A DNA stretch of 42,327 nt from an uncultured Flavobacteriaceae bacterium (lineage in GTDB: Bacteria; Bacteroidota; Bacteroidia; Flavobacteriales; Flavobacteriaceae): NCBI GenBank assembly GCA_947498845.1, contig CANMLX010000041.1:1-42327 (forward strand), in the 5' to 3' direction. Positions 17,754 to 25,554 of this stretch are shown here, in pieces; the stretch's first letter is position 1, and every line of letters begins with the position of its first letter. The translations under genes were made by a program, and so were the position numbers. A model generated the notes under the pieces. It did no database searches. It worked only from the letters and a program-made list of their open reading frames with translations, and was not told the DNA's origin.

Positions 17754-18533
17754 ATGCAGGAGCAATTAAAAGTAGCATTGATACAATCCGATTTAATTTG
17801 GGAAAACCCCAAGTTAAATCGGATTTGTTTTACAGAAAAGATACATGCTATTAAAGATCCTGTAGACCTTATAGTATTGCCCGAAATGTTTACCACAGGT
17901 TTTACTATGAATGCCAAAGCTGTAGCCGAATCGATGTTAGGAGAAACCGTACTATGGATGCAAGACATGGCTTCTAAAAAAAATGCAGCTATAACAGGAA
18001 GTATTGTTATTAGTGAAGAAGGTAAATTTTATAACAGACTACTTTTTGTAGAGCCTTCAGGGAAAATAACGTATTACAACAAACGCCATACGTTTACTTT
18101 GGTTGGAGAAGATACCATATACAAAGCTGGAGACCAAAAGGTACTCGTTGATTATAAAGGCTGGAAAATATGCCCTTTAATTTGTTATGATTTACGTTTT
18201 CCTGTATGGTCAAGAAACGCAGAAAATTACCATCTTTTATTGTACGTTGCTAATTGGCCAATACCCAGAATTTCTGCTTGGAGTACACTCCTTAAAGCAC
18301 GAGCTATTGAAAATATGAGCTATTGTATAGGTGTTAACAGAATAGGAATTGATGGTGTTAATGCACATTATAATGGCAGCTCTGTAGCTTATGATGTTTT
18401 GGGAAATACAATGAGTACGATGCCTTTAAATAAAGCATATACCTCTATTGTAACTTTAGAGAAAAAACATATAGTTCGCTACAGAAATACATTTAAATTT
18501 CTAGATGATCAAGATAGATTTACTATAAATTAA
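17754..18533 (+). CDS. Omega-amidase (nitrilase superfamily, YafV/NIT2 type)
   Basis: 259 residues, typical for the family. The Glu-Lys-Cys catalytic triad is in place: E44 in VLPEMFTTGF, K110 in YYNKRHTF, C144 in LICYDLRFPVW. The motifs around them are those of YafV/NIT2 omega-amidases, which hydrolyse alpha-ketoglutaramate and alpha-ketosuccinamate to the keto acids and ammonia, a metabolite-repair step in the cytosol. The 3' end overlaps the convergent lipoprotein gene by 11 bp. No terminator separates the two. Confidence 0.9.
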   Translation: MQEQLKVALIQSDLIWENPKLNRICFTEKIHAIKDPVDLIVLPEMFTTGFTMNAKAVAESMLGETVLWMQDMASKKNAAITGSIVISEEGKFYNRLLFVEPSGKITYYNKRHTFTLVGEDTIYKAGDQKVLVDYKGWKICPLICYDLRFPVWSRNAENYHLLLYVANWPIPRISAWSTLLKARAIENMSYCIGVNRIGIDGVNAHYNGSSVAYDVLGNTMSTMPLNKAYTSIVTLEKKHIVRYRNTFKFLDDQDRFTIN

Positions 18534-20130
18534 AATCTGTAGGGAGATCCCATCCAGCACGAACTTCAATTTGTACAGCCGAATATTTTACAACCTCTGG
18601 TTTTATTCTTTTTAAAAAGTTACCGGTATCGTAAATTTTATTTTTATTGGCATCAAATATCACTCTAATATAGTACTTGCCAGGATCAACATCTAAAAAA
18701 TCCAGAGGCTTTTTTTCTGTGGCATATAACTCATATTTCACCTCTTCTTTATCACTGGTTAATTGCACAATAATAGGATATTTAGCGTTGTTTATATTAA
18801 TTCTTACATTACCATATTGATCTTTTTTATTAGTTCTCAACGCGTAATAAATGGTATCGTTAACATTGCCAAAAAAGTCGGTAAAAGCTTCTGGTAAAAT
18901 TTCAAAAGCATAACTATTATCTTCTGTTTTATCAAAAGAAAACGAATAGGTGTTGTGTATAGAATCGTATGGGTTTATTTTGAAATCTATTAGTGTGGTA
19001 TCTTTATCAAAAAGTTTAATTTTAGATGTATCAAACTTTGTAAAAGGAATAGTTCCAGAAATTTTAAAATCCTCAGTGAAATGGATACTTCCTCCACTAG
19101 GTTTACCTCGAATAATTAGAGAATCTGGTTGCTTCTCTTTAATTCTTACTGTGTAATCCTTTTCGTAATTTAATTTGTTGATATTAAAAACTAAAGAATC
19201 TACTTCTAAGTTAGGTTTGTACCAATAGTATAATGTATCGGTTTTAGGATCTTTAGTTAGTCGGTAAGCGAATTCTTCTGGGGCATCCGATTTTAAATTG
19301 ATCTTAACACCTTGGTAATTGCCTTCATAACCAAACATAATTTTTTGTTTACTAATCAATTGCGGTCTGGACGCTTTATAATCAATAACTTCTTTAAATA
19401 ACTTTATATTATAAGAAGAGTCTGTAGGAACATCGATAAAATCTTTATAAAATCCTATTTTATCTGTTTTTTGCTGAAATTTATTATCGCCATTATTGTC
19501 TTTTAATGCTAATAATAGATATTTTCCAGCTTTTACATTTTCAATGGTATAGGTCGTCACACTATCTAAAGTGTTGGTAATGTACTTAGGTGTTTCTTTA
19601 TAAACAATAGAATCGTGAAATGTAGAATCTACTTCATAAAGCATTACAGAAACGAAAGTGTCTGGTTGTCGTTTTAGAGCGTCTGTGATATTTCCAGTTA
19701 CTGCTAACGAGTCTATGTAATCCCCTGTAGAGAATACATAGCGATAGTATGTATATGGATTGCCTTCGTTATTATCCTCAATACTATTGCCAAAATTAAA
19801 GGCATAGGTGGTATTGGGTTCTAATGTGTCATGTATTTTAATCCTAATCTCTTTACTGGCACTTCCCTGTGGTGTGATTTCGGGCTGCGTTTTCATTGGG
19901 GGTGAGATAATAAGTTGTTTTTGTAGGTTCTTAATTTTAATGTACTCATTAAATTTAATTCGTATCTCTTTTCCTGTGAAATTAGTAGAATAATTTTTAG
20001 GAGATGTGCTTAATATTTTTGGAGGTTCAATATCTTTTTCTCCCCCTTGAGGAGTACCTCTGTTGGCACAGTTAATAAAAATACAACTTATAATAAGAAT
20101 TAAAATAAAGTTTAAAAGTCTTTTACTCAT
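18523..20130 (-). CDS. Lipoprotein with N-terminal Ig-like domain
   Basis: 535 residues from the ATG at 20130. A start eight codons further upstream is possible, but MSKRLLNFILILIISCIFINC is a clean lipoprotein signal ending in the lipobox Cys. After RGTPQGGEKDIEPP comes a Big_5-type Ig domain (ILSTSPKNYSTNFTGKEIRIKFNEYI, about 37-62). The rest is beta-rich with repeated modules (for example PLDFLDVDPGKYYIRVIFDANKNKIYDTGNF near 477-507). Such proteins are widespread in Bacteroidota cell envelopes and have no defined role. It lies downstream of comF on the same strand but is separated from it by a 162-bp palindromic element. Confidence 0.85.
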   Translation of the reverse strand: MSKRLLNFILILIISCIFINCANRGTPQGGEKDIEPPKILSTSPKNYSTNFTGKEIRIKFNEYIKIKNLQKQLIISPPMKTQPEITPQGSASKEIRIKIHDTLEPNTTYAFNFGNSIEDNNEGNPYTYYRYVFSTGDYIDSLAVTGNITDALKRQPDTFVSVMLYEVDSTFHDSIVYKETPKYITNTLDSVTTYTIENVKAGKYLLLALKDNNGDNKFQQKTDKIGFYKDFIDVPTDSSYNIKLFKEVIDYKASRPQLISKQKIMFGYEGNYQGVKINLKSDAPEEFAYRLTKDPKTDTLYYWYKPNLEVDSLVFNINKLNYEKDYTVRIKEKQPDSLIIRGKPSGGSIHFTEDFKISGTIPFTKFDTSKIKLFDKDTTLIDFKINPYDSIHNTYSFSFDKTEDNSYAFEILPEAFTDFFGNVNDTIYYALRTNKKDQYGNVRININNAKYPIIVQLTSDKEEVKYELYATEKKPLDFLDVDPGKYYIRVIFDANKNKIYDTGNFLKRIKPEVVKYSAVQIEVRAGWDLPTDFNL

Positions 20131-20171
20131 TACCCTAATTAAGATTTTGTACAAACCTACATAAATTTAAG

Positions 20172-20333
20172 TGAAGTGATTTAAACTTTTTTATTTAAGT
20201 GAAAAATAGTTGTTTTGTATCCAGATGAAGTTATTTTTTAGTTATATAGCAGTGCTACGTAAGTTAAAAATTGCAAAATATGGATGCAAAAGAGCATTTT
20301 TTTAACAAATTAGAAAAAGTTTAAATCACTTCA
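20172..20333. repeat. 162-bp long imperfect palindrome with perfect 20-bp arms
   Basis: TGAAGTGATTTAAACTTTTT (20172-20191) and its exact complement (20314-20333) are 122 bp apart. Further pairing inside: TTGTATCCA (20214-20222) with TGGATGCAA (20281-20289), and an inner pair TTTTTAGTT with AAGTTAAAAA near the centre. The element fills the gap between comF and the lipoprotein gene. It could be a miniature element or, if transcribed from comF, a large RNA hairpin acting as attenuator. Confidence 0.75.
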
Positions 20334-20354
20334 GTATATAAAACGATAATCTCG

Positions 20355-21035
20355 TTAGGCTATTGCCATAACAGCAATGCTTATCTTAATATTTTTTACT
20401 TGATTTAAAATACCAATACAAGCTTCCATAGTTGCTCCAGTAGTTATAATGTCGTCAACTAGTAAAATATGTTTATTTTTTAGAGCAGACATATGGTCTA
20501 ACGAAAAAAGTTCGTTACTCTTATCCCAACGGGCAAATCGTTTTTTGTTAACCTGAGATTTGGTGTTTGTTACTTTTAGTAAAATCGTGTCTATATAATT
20601 AGCATTAATAGATTTGGCTATATGTTGCCCGAATTTAGCAACTTGATTAAACCCTCGTTCCTTTAGCTTTTTATTATGTAAAGGGACAGGTATAACAACA
20701 TCAATGGTATTGTAGGGTGTAATAGTTTTTAGTTCGTTACCCAGCCAATCTCCTAAAAAAACGCCTATGTTTTCATGGCCTCTATATTTTAAATTATGGA
20801 TAAGGTTTTGTACATTACTTTTTTTCTCAAATCTAAACAACGCAGTACCTGCTGCTATTTTTGCACGCCCTCGTAATATATTATGAATTGATTTATCATT
20901 ATTAAAATGAAAGTTAGTTACGGGTAAATCATGTCTGCAGCTAGTGCAAACTATAATTTCATTATCAGATAAATAGTTGGAGCAGGCTCGACATACTTGA
21001 GGGAAAAACAAATTGACTAAAGTTTTTAAGATCAT
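20355..21035 (-). CDS. comF: ComF family phosphoribosyltransferase-like protein
   Basis: 226 residues. An N-terminal zinc-finger-like part has C15-x2-C18 and C30-x2-C33. The C-terminal part is a type I phosphoribosyltransferase fold with VPLHNKKLKERGFNQ (118-131) and the PRPP loop VDDIITTGAT (193-202). ComF proteins support uptake of transforming DNA in naturally competent bacteria, probably at the inner face of the membrane; in Bacteroidota the gene is kept even where competence is unproven. It diverges from glyS with 83 bp between the starts, so the promoters share that gap. Confidence 0.93.
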   Translation of the reverse strand: MILKTLVNLFFPQVCRACSNYLSDNEIIVCTSCRHDLPVTNFHFNNDKSIHNILRGRAKIAAGTALFRFEKKSNVQNLIHNLKYRGHENIGVFLGDWLGNELKTITPYNTIDVVIPVPLHNKKLKERGFNQVAKFGQHIAKSINANYIDTILLKVTNTKSQVNKKRFARWDKSNELFSLDHMSALKNKHILLVDDIITTGATMEACIGILNQVKNIKISIAVMAIA

Positions 21036-21118
21036 ACGATTTAACTTGCATTGTAAACTTAATTAAAAAAATAGGAAACAGTTACTTTTGTTTATTAGGG
21101 TTTTATATTTTTGCACCT

Positions 21119-22660
21119 ATGGCAAATCAAGACGATAAATTTAAGAAGGTTATTTCGCATGCAAAAGAGTACGGTTATGTATTTCAAAGTAGTGAAATTT
21201 ATGATGGTTTAAGTGCAGTTTACGATTATGCACAAAACGGAGCAGAATTAAAGAAAAATATAAGAGATTATTGGTGGAAAGCTATGGTGCAGATGAATGA
21301 AAATATTGTAGGTATAGATGCTGCAATATTTATGCATCCAACCACATGGAAGGCTTCTGGGCATGTTGATGCCTTTAATGATCCTTTAATAGATAACAAA
21401 GATTCTAAAAAGCGTTATCGTGCCGATGTTTTAATTGAAGACTATTGTGCTAAAATAGAAACTAAAATTGAAAAAGAAATAAAAAAGGCAGCCAAACGTT
21501 TTGGAGACACTTTTAATAAAGAAGAGTTTGTTTCTACTAACGGTCGTGTTTTAGGTTATCAAGAAAAAATAAATACCATTCTATCCCGAATGGCAAAATC
21601 TTTAGAAAATGAAGATTTAGCCGATGTAAAAGCATTAATAGAAGAACTTGAAATAGCAGACCCATTAACAGGAAGTAAAAACTGGACCGATGTTAAGCAA
21701 TTTAACTTAATGTTTGGTACTAAGTTAGGAGCTTCTGCAGAAAGTGCGATGGACTTGTATTTACGCCCAGAAACGGCACAAGGCATTTTTGTAAACTTTT
21801 TAAATGTACAAAAAACAAGCCGTTTAAAAATTCCGTTTGGTATTGCACAAACAGGAAAAGCCTTTAGAAATGAGATTGTTGCACGACAATTTATTTTTAG
21901 AATGCGTGAGTTTGAACAAATGGAAATGCAGTTTTTTATTAAACCAGGCACTCAGGCAGAATGGTATAAGCATTGGAAAGAAACCCGATTAAAATGGCAC
22001 TTGTCGTTAGGCATGGGAGAAGAGAACTACCGTTTTCATGACCATGAAAAATTAGCGCATTATGCAGATGCTGCTGCCGATATAGAATTTAAATTCCCAT
22101 TTGGGTTTAAAGAATTGGAAGGAATTCACTCCAGAACCGATTTTGATTTAAATCAGCATGAGGAATATTCAGGAAAAAAATTACAATATTTCGATCCTGA
22201 AGAAAATAAAAGTTATGTGCCTTATGTATTGGAAACATCAATAGGTTTAGACCGTATGTTCTTAGCTGTATTCTCAAATGCTTTAGAAGAAGAGGTATTA
22301 GAAAACGGAACAACAAGAACCGTTTTAAAATTACCTAGCGTTTTGGCTCCGGTTAAAGCCGCGATATTGCCATTGGTTAAAAAAGATGGTTTACCGGAAA
22401 TAGCACGTAACATAGTAGAAGAACTTAAATGGGACTTTAATGTGATTTATGATGAAAAGGATGCAGTTGGGCGTCGCTATAGAAGACAAGATGCTAACGG
22501 AACACCATTCTGTATCACTGTAGATCACAATACTAAAGAAGATAGCACAGTTACAATTCGCTATAGAGATACCATGGAACAGGAGCGTGTTAAGATTGAC
22601 GATTTAAGAACCCTCATTAAAAAAGAAGTAGATGTACGCTCTTGGTTAATGAAAATGTAA
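21119..22660 (+). CDS. glyS: Glycyl-tRNA synthetase, class II alpha2 type
   Basis: 513 residues, the single-chain (dimeric) GlyRS found in Bacteroidota, eukaryotes and many Gram-positives rather than the two-subunit enzyme. Seen: GYVFQSSEIYDGLSAVYDYA (19-38), the class II motif 2 region with FRNEIVARQFIFRMREFEQME near 254-274, motif 3 with ETSIGLDRMFLAVF near 372-385, and a C-terminal anticodon-binding domain (from about 410). It charges tRNA-Gly in the cytosol. Complete, and followed by a strong terminator at 22707-22751. Confidence 0.97.
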   Translation: MANQDDKFKKVISHAKEYGYVFQSSEIYDGLSAVYDYAQNGAELKKNIRDYWWKAMVQMNENIVGIDAAIFMHPTTWKASGHVDAFNDPLIDNKDSKKRYRADVLIEDYCAKIETKIEKEIKKAAKRFGDTFNKEEFVSTNGRVLGYQEKINTILSRMAKSLENEDLADVKALIEELEIADPLTGSKNWTDVKQFNLMFGTKLGASAESAMDLYLRPETAQGIFVNFLNVQKTSRLKIPFGIAQTGKAFRNEIVARQFIFRMREFEQMEMQFFIKPGTQAEWYKHWKETRLKWHLSLGMGEENYRFHDHEKLAHYADAAADIEFKFPFGFKELEGIHSRTDFDLNQHEEYSGKKLQYFDPEENKSYVPYVLETSIGLDRMFLAVFSNALEEEVLENGTTRTVLKLPSVLAPVKAAILPLVKKDGLPEIARNIVEELKWDFNVIYDEKDAVGRRYRRQDANGTPFCITVDHNTKEDSTVTIRYRDTMEQERVKIDDLRTLIKKEVDVRSWLMKM

Positions 22661-22706
22661 GTCTAAAAAGAGCTTAATTATAGGTTTTTTTATCAAAAAA
22701 CACATA

Positions 22707-22751
22707 AAACGATGGTTTTGCCTTATAAATACTAAGGCAAAACCATCGTTT
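22707..22751 (+). terminator. Strong terminator after glyS
   Basis: A 19-bp perfect stem: AAACGATGGTTTTGCCTTA (22707-22725) with its complement at 22733-22751, 7-nt loop. T runs lie inside and beyond the stem. Confidence 0.85.
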
Positions 22752-22817
22752 GTTTTAAATAAAAGTATTTATTTTTACAGCATAATTTTTATAATGCATA
22801 ATTAAAATAAAAATAAA

Positions 22818-23771
22818 ATGAAAAAAATTCGATTAATACTAGGTGTATTTTTGTTGGGTACTTTAGGGGTGAATGCTCAGCAACAAGCGACTTCTATGTC
22901 TAAAGGAGCTAATAATGATATTTGGGAGATTAAAGGTGGGGGTCAAACTAATGGATCTTTCGCATCTTTATATCTAGATAATAATCTTAATTCTGGGGGA
23001 GATTTAAGAATTGAATCTGGATTTAATCATGCAGATAGAAAATTCGGAAACCTTAGTTTGAGTACTTATGGTAATTTTTCAGTAACTACTTATGGGGTTT
23101 TTAGTCCTGTTGGTAAGTTCTCTTTTATTGCAGATAGAGGATTTGCGGGAGGACTAGTGCCAACTAAATTTGGTATTGGTACAAAAAATCCAACAAACAC
23201 ATTACATCTAGATAATTTAGCAAATCGTGATGGAATTAAATTTGGAGAAAAATTCTTAATAAGGCAGAATACAGTTACTGATAAAGATTTTGTTATGGAA
23301 CATCTACAAGGGGGAGATTTGTATATAAGATCAAGATTTAATCCTTTACAAGGTACTGGTAATATAGTTTTAAATGATTATGGCGGTACCGTAGGGATTG
23401 GGACAAACGACACTAAGGGTTATAAATTAGGTGTTAAAGGAAAAATTGCTGCAGAAGAAGTTAAAGTGGCTGTATACCCTTGGGCAGATTTTGTATTTGA
23501 AACAAATTATAATTTACCAACATTAACAGAGGTAGAACAGCACATTGCAGAAAAGGGACATCTTAAAGATATACCAAGTGCAGCTGAGGTACAGAAAAAT
23601 GGGATATTTTTAGGAGATATGAATGCCAAACTATTGCAGAAAATAGAAGAGCTTACATTATATACTATAGAGCAAGAAAAGAAAATCCAATCGCAAGCCA
23701 AGTCTTTTGAGTTATTACAAAGTGACATTGAGTTTTTGAAAAAAGAATTACAGTCCCTTAAAAAGAAATAA
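22818..23771 (+). CDS. Exported tail-fibre-like surface protein
   Basis: 317 residues: a signal peptide (MKKIRLILGVFLLGTLGVNA), a glycine-rich beta region with repeated phrases (FGIGTKNPTNTLHLDN near 119-134, and VGIGTNDTKGYKLGVKGKIA near 195-214), then WADFVFETNYNLPTL..VEQHI..KGHLKDIPSAAEVQKNGI and a C-terminal coiled coil (about 275-317). This layout is common in Bacteroidota exported proteins and resembles phage tail-fibre shafts with a trimerising tail. No type IX sorting domain and no S74 peptidase residues were recognised. The function is unknown; adhesion or structure is inference. Confidence 0.75.
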   Translation: MKKIRLILGVFLLGTLGVNAQQQATSMSKGANNDIWEIKGGGQTNGSFASLYLDNNLNSGGDLRIESGFNHADRKFGNLSLSTYGNFSVTTYGVFSPVGKFSFIADRGFAGGLVPTKFGIGTKNPTNTLHLDNLANRDGIKFGEKFLIRQNTVTDKDFVMEHLQGGDLYIRSRFNPLQGTGNIVLNDYGGTVGIGTNDTKGYKLGVKGKIAAEEVKVAVYPWADFVFETNYNLPTLTEVEQHIAEKGHLKDIPSAAEVQKNGIFLGDMNAKLLQKIEELTLYTIEQEKKIQSQAKSFELLQSDIEFLKKELQSLKKK

Positions 23772-23774
23772 ACC

Positions 23775-23801
23775 ACTATGGATTTAAAATCCATAGTTTT
23801 A
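23775..23801 (+). terminator. Hairpin terminator after the surface protein gene
   Basis: ACTATGGATTT / AAATCCATAGT (23775-23785 and 23787-23797) followed by TTT. It begins 4 bp after the stop. Confidence 0.6.
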
Positions 23802-23834
23802 AATGAAAGAATTAAATTCTTTTAGAGGTAGCTT

Positions 23835-23964
23835 GTCATTCCGAATGCTACAGAAATTAAAATATTTTTTAATTGAAAGTATTTAGTGTAGCTAACGAAG
23901 AGGAATCTCTTAATTTTGGGTTCATAATGAGATTTCTCTCCCGAAACTTCGGGATCGAAATGAC
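23835..23964. repeat. Inverted-repeat element with GTCATTCCGA ends
   Basis: GTCATTCCGA (23835-23844) pairs with TCGAAATGAC (23955-23964); inner pairs are GAGGAATCTC / GAGATTTCTC and CCCGAA/TTCGGG (23940-23953). It lies between the convergent surface protein and LuxR genes, in a 293-bp gap. Related in style, but not in sequence, to the TTCGAG elements. Confidence 0.6.
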
Positions 23965-24064
23965 ATGAGGCACACAAAAAGGTTTGTACAAACTAAAGTA
24001 ACTGCAATGTAATTACAGGGTTTTAACCTTTAATTAGATAATAATCATAGAAATTATATAAAAA

Positions 24065-24823
24065 CTAAATGAGGTTATTATTTGTTGCACAAGTAATAGC
24101 CTCACTTATATTAGAGACCTCAAGTTTTTCAAACAATTTCTTTCTGTGAAATTTAACAGTATCTGGAGAAATAAATAGTTTCTCTGCAATGTCTTTAATC
24201 GCATAGCTCCTAATAGAATAGTGCAGTATTTCCTTTTCCCTATCGGAAAGTTTAATTTTTTCTTGAGTTTTCCAGTAATCACCGTTTAAATCGTACTCGA
24301 AAATTTTATCACTACCGTTTTTATAAATTGTGATATTACCAGAATTTGGTTTGTTGGATAATGATACGATACAAAGTGCTTTCCATATTTTACCTTCATT
24401 ATTTAAAAAGATAGGTGTTAATCTTTGGTTTATCAAAATAGATTTTCCTTCTGTGTTTTTTAAAAGAAAATCATAGGAAATAGTATGCGCTTTCCGTTCC
24501 TCTAGCGGAATTTTTTCATAAAAATCAAAACCAATGGTATTTATTTTTAATAATAATTCTAAGTCTTTTTCAGGAACATATTTAAAATAAAATTCGTAAC
24601 CCATGTCTTTGACTTCTTCAGCTGTGTGCCCACATAAAAATAAGGGATTGTCTGAGACATACTCAAATCCTTTTTTCTCATAATCAATCACATAAATACT
24701 ATTATAAGTTGTTCTTGATAGCGCTTTTACAGCTTCAAGGTAGTTGTAGGTTTGATCTGTTTCTTGTTCTGTTAATTTATTAACAGTGTTTTTAGAACTA
24801 AAAAAGGAATTAATATTAGTCAT
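24065..24823 (-). CDS. LuxR-family transcription regulator with PAS-like sensor domain
   Basis: 252 residues. The C-terminal 65 residues are a LuxR/GerE helix-turn-helix (KLSDREKEILHYSIRSYAIKDIAEKLFISPDTVKFHRKKLFEKLEV). The region about 25-165 reads as a PAS-like fold (IYVIDYEKKGFEYVSDNPLFLCGHTAEEV, ...LTPIFLNNEGKIWKALCIV), likely a small-molecule or redox sensor. No membrane segment and no receiver domain. It acts as a DNA-binding regulator in the cytosol. Upstream, an 18-bp dyad lies at the activator position of its own promoter and a similar dyad faces the other way, which suggests autoregulation and control of the divergent transcript. Confidence 0.85.
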   Translation of the reverse strand: MTNINSFFSSKNTVNKLTEQETDQTYNYLEAVKALSRTTYNSIYVIDYEKKGFEYVSDNPLFLCGHTAEEVKDMGYEFYFKYVPEKDLELLLKINTIGFDFYEKIPLEERKAHTISYDFLLKNTEGKSILINQRLTPIFLNNEGKIWKALCIVSLSNKPNSGNITIYKNGSDKIFEYDLNGDYWKTQEKIKLSDREKEILHYSIRSYAIKDIAEKLFISPDTVKFHRKKLFEKLEVSNISEAITCATNNNLI

Positions 24824-24840
24824 TTACATTTAAATATATT

Positions 24841-24882
24841 CAAAAGTAAAAATAAGATTATAAAACTACCCGTAAGTGTAGT
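24841..24882 (-). promoter_or_regulatory. luxR-type gene promoter with 18-bp dyad
   Basis: Minus-strand TACTTTTG (24848-24841) fits the -7 box; no TTG lies at the -33 distance. In its place, 16 bp upstream, is the dyad ACTACCCGTAAGTGTAGT (24865-24882), with ACTAC/GTAGT arms. A promoter lacking its -33 box and carrying a dyad there is typical of activator dependence. Confidence 0.5.
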
Positions 24883-24934
24883 GCAAAAAATAAAAATTTT
24901 AATTTTGATTGATTTCTGTGCCTGATTTTTAAAA

Positions 24935-24981
24935 ACTACTCTTGAGTGTAATCCTAAAACATTGCTTAGTAACTAATTTTG
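24935..24981 (+). promoter_or_regulatory. Second dyad and divergent promoter
   Basis: ACTACTCTTGAGTGTAAT (24935-24952) resembles the dyad at 24865-24882 (12 of 18 positions). A plus-strand TAATTTTG (24974-24981) follows after 21 bp, and the small reading frame starts at 25004. No -33 TTG is at the right distance. Confidence 0.45.
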
Positions 24982-25003
24982 GTATTATAAAAACACATAC
25001 ATC

Positions 25004-25078
25004 ATGACTTTAATAATTAAAAAACTTGTTGCATTACTTATAGCTATTGTAGAACAGTTGCTACTTTACTTGTTTTAA
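25004..25078 (+). CDS. Possible 24-residue hydrophobic membrane peptide
   Basis: ATG to TAA encodes MTLIIKKLVALLIAIVEQLL followed by LYLF: one short hydrophobic helix with two lysines near the N-terminus and one Glu-Gln in the middle. Size and make-up match small bacterial membrane peptides. It would start about 15 nt after the TAATTTTG promoter, which carries a dyad like that of the adjacent LuxR-type gene. Short hydrophobic frames arise easily by chance in AT-rich DNA, there is no ribosome binding site, and no homologue is known to me, so the call is tentative. The rest of the 731-bp gap 24824-25554 holds the promoters, a tandem repeat and a dispersed repeat. Confidence 0.35.
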   Translation: MTLIIKKLVALLIAIVEQLLLYLF

Positions 25079-25092
25079 AGGAATAGTATTTT

Positions 25093-25120
25093 CATCAATC
25101 ATCATCAATCATCATCAATC
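25093..25120. repeat. Tandem 10-bp repeat, 2.8 copies
   Basis: Unit ATCATCAATC repeated head to tail just after the small reading frame. Not CRISPR-like, since there are no spacers. Confidence 0.8.
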
Positions 25121-25251
25121 AAAAAACGACAGTTTTATGTTGGATCTTTAATATAATTGCAGTTCGCTTTATTGTTAATAAGAAAGGGCAGTTGTCTAAT
25201 ATGTTCTACAATAAATGGTAAATTAACCCGTTGCGCATTTTGATAAAATTC

Positions 25252-25406
25252 TGTCAATTCGAGTATCCCGAATTTGTTTCGAGATGTATCGAGAATAAGA
25301 ATTTTAGCTTTTGCATATGTTCTCGATACGATTTTTAAGCTTCGCTTGGTATCTTCAATCAAAATATATTTTGATTTCAATAATCTCAAAATCACTCGAA
25401 CAGACA
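25252..25406. repeat. Dispersed TTCGAG-type inverted-repeat element
   Basis: TGTCAATTCGAGT (25252-25264) pairs with ACTCGAACAGACA (25394-25406); inner pair ATGTATCGAGAA (25274-25285) with TTCTCGATAC (25320-25329). Same plan as 11964-12076. A minus-strand frame of 90 codons spans it and is not a gene. Confidence 0.7.
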
Positions 25407-25554
25407 TAGAACATTAGCTTTCGCTCAAAATACAAAACGCATTAAATTAACTTTTAATAATGTAAAGATAAAGTGAGACTGTTTTTTTGTAAGGATTTAA
25501 TAACTTTATTTACAAAGTTTATACTATTAATTAATCTATTTAAATCAACTTACA

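Noticed and set aside
17597..17968. Antisense frame of 123 codons over the coiled-coil and amidase genes
   Set aside because: Its Phe/Ser/Leu richness is the complement of the Lys/Glu-rich coiled coil; no independent signal.
21559..21951. Long antisense frame of 130 codons within glyS
   Set aside because: It is antisense to a clear synthetase gene and shows only the mirrored composition of it.
25093..25120. CRISPR array
   Set aside because: Head-to-tail 10-bp units without spacers; no cas genes in the window.
25135..25407. Minus-strand open frame of 90 codons
   Set aside because: It lies almost wholly inside the dispersed TTCGAG repeat, has no family traits, and ends where the repeat ends.
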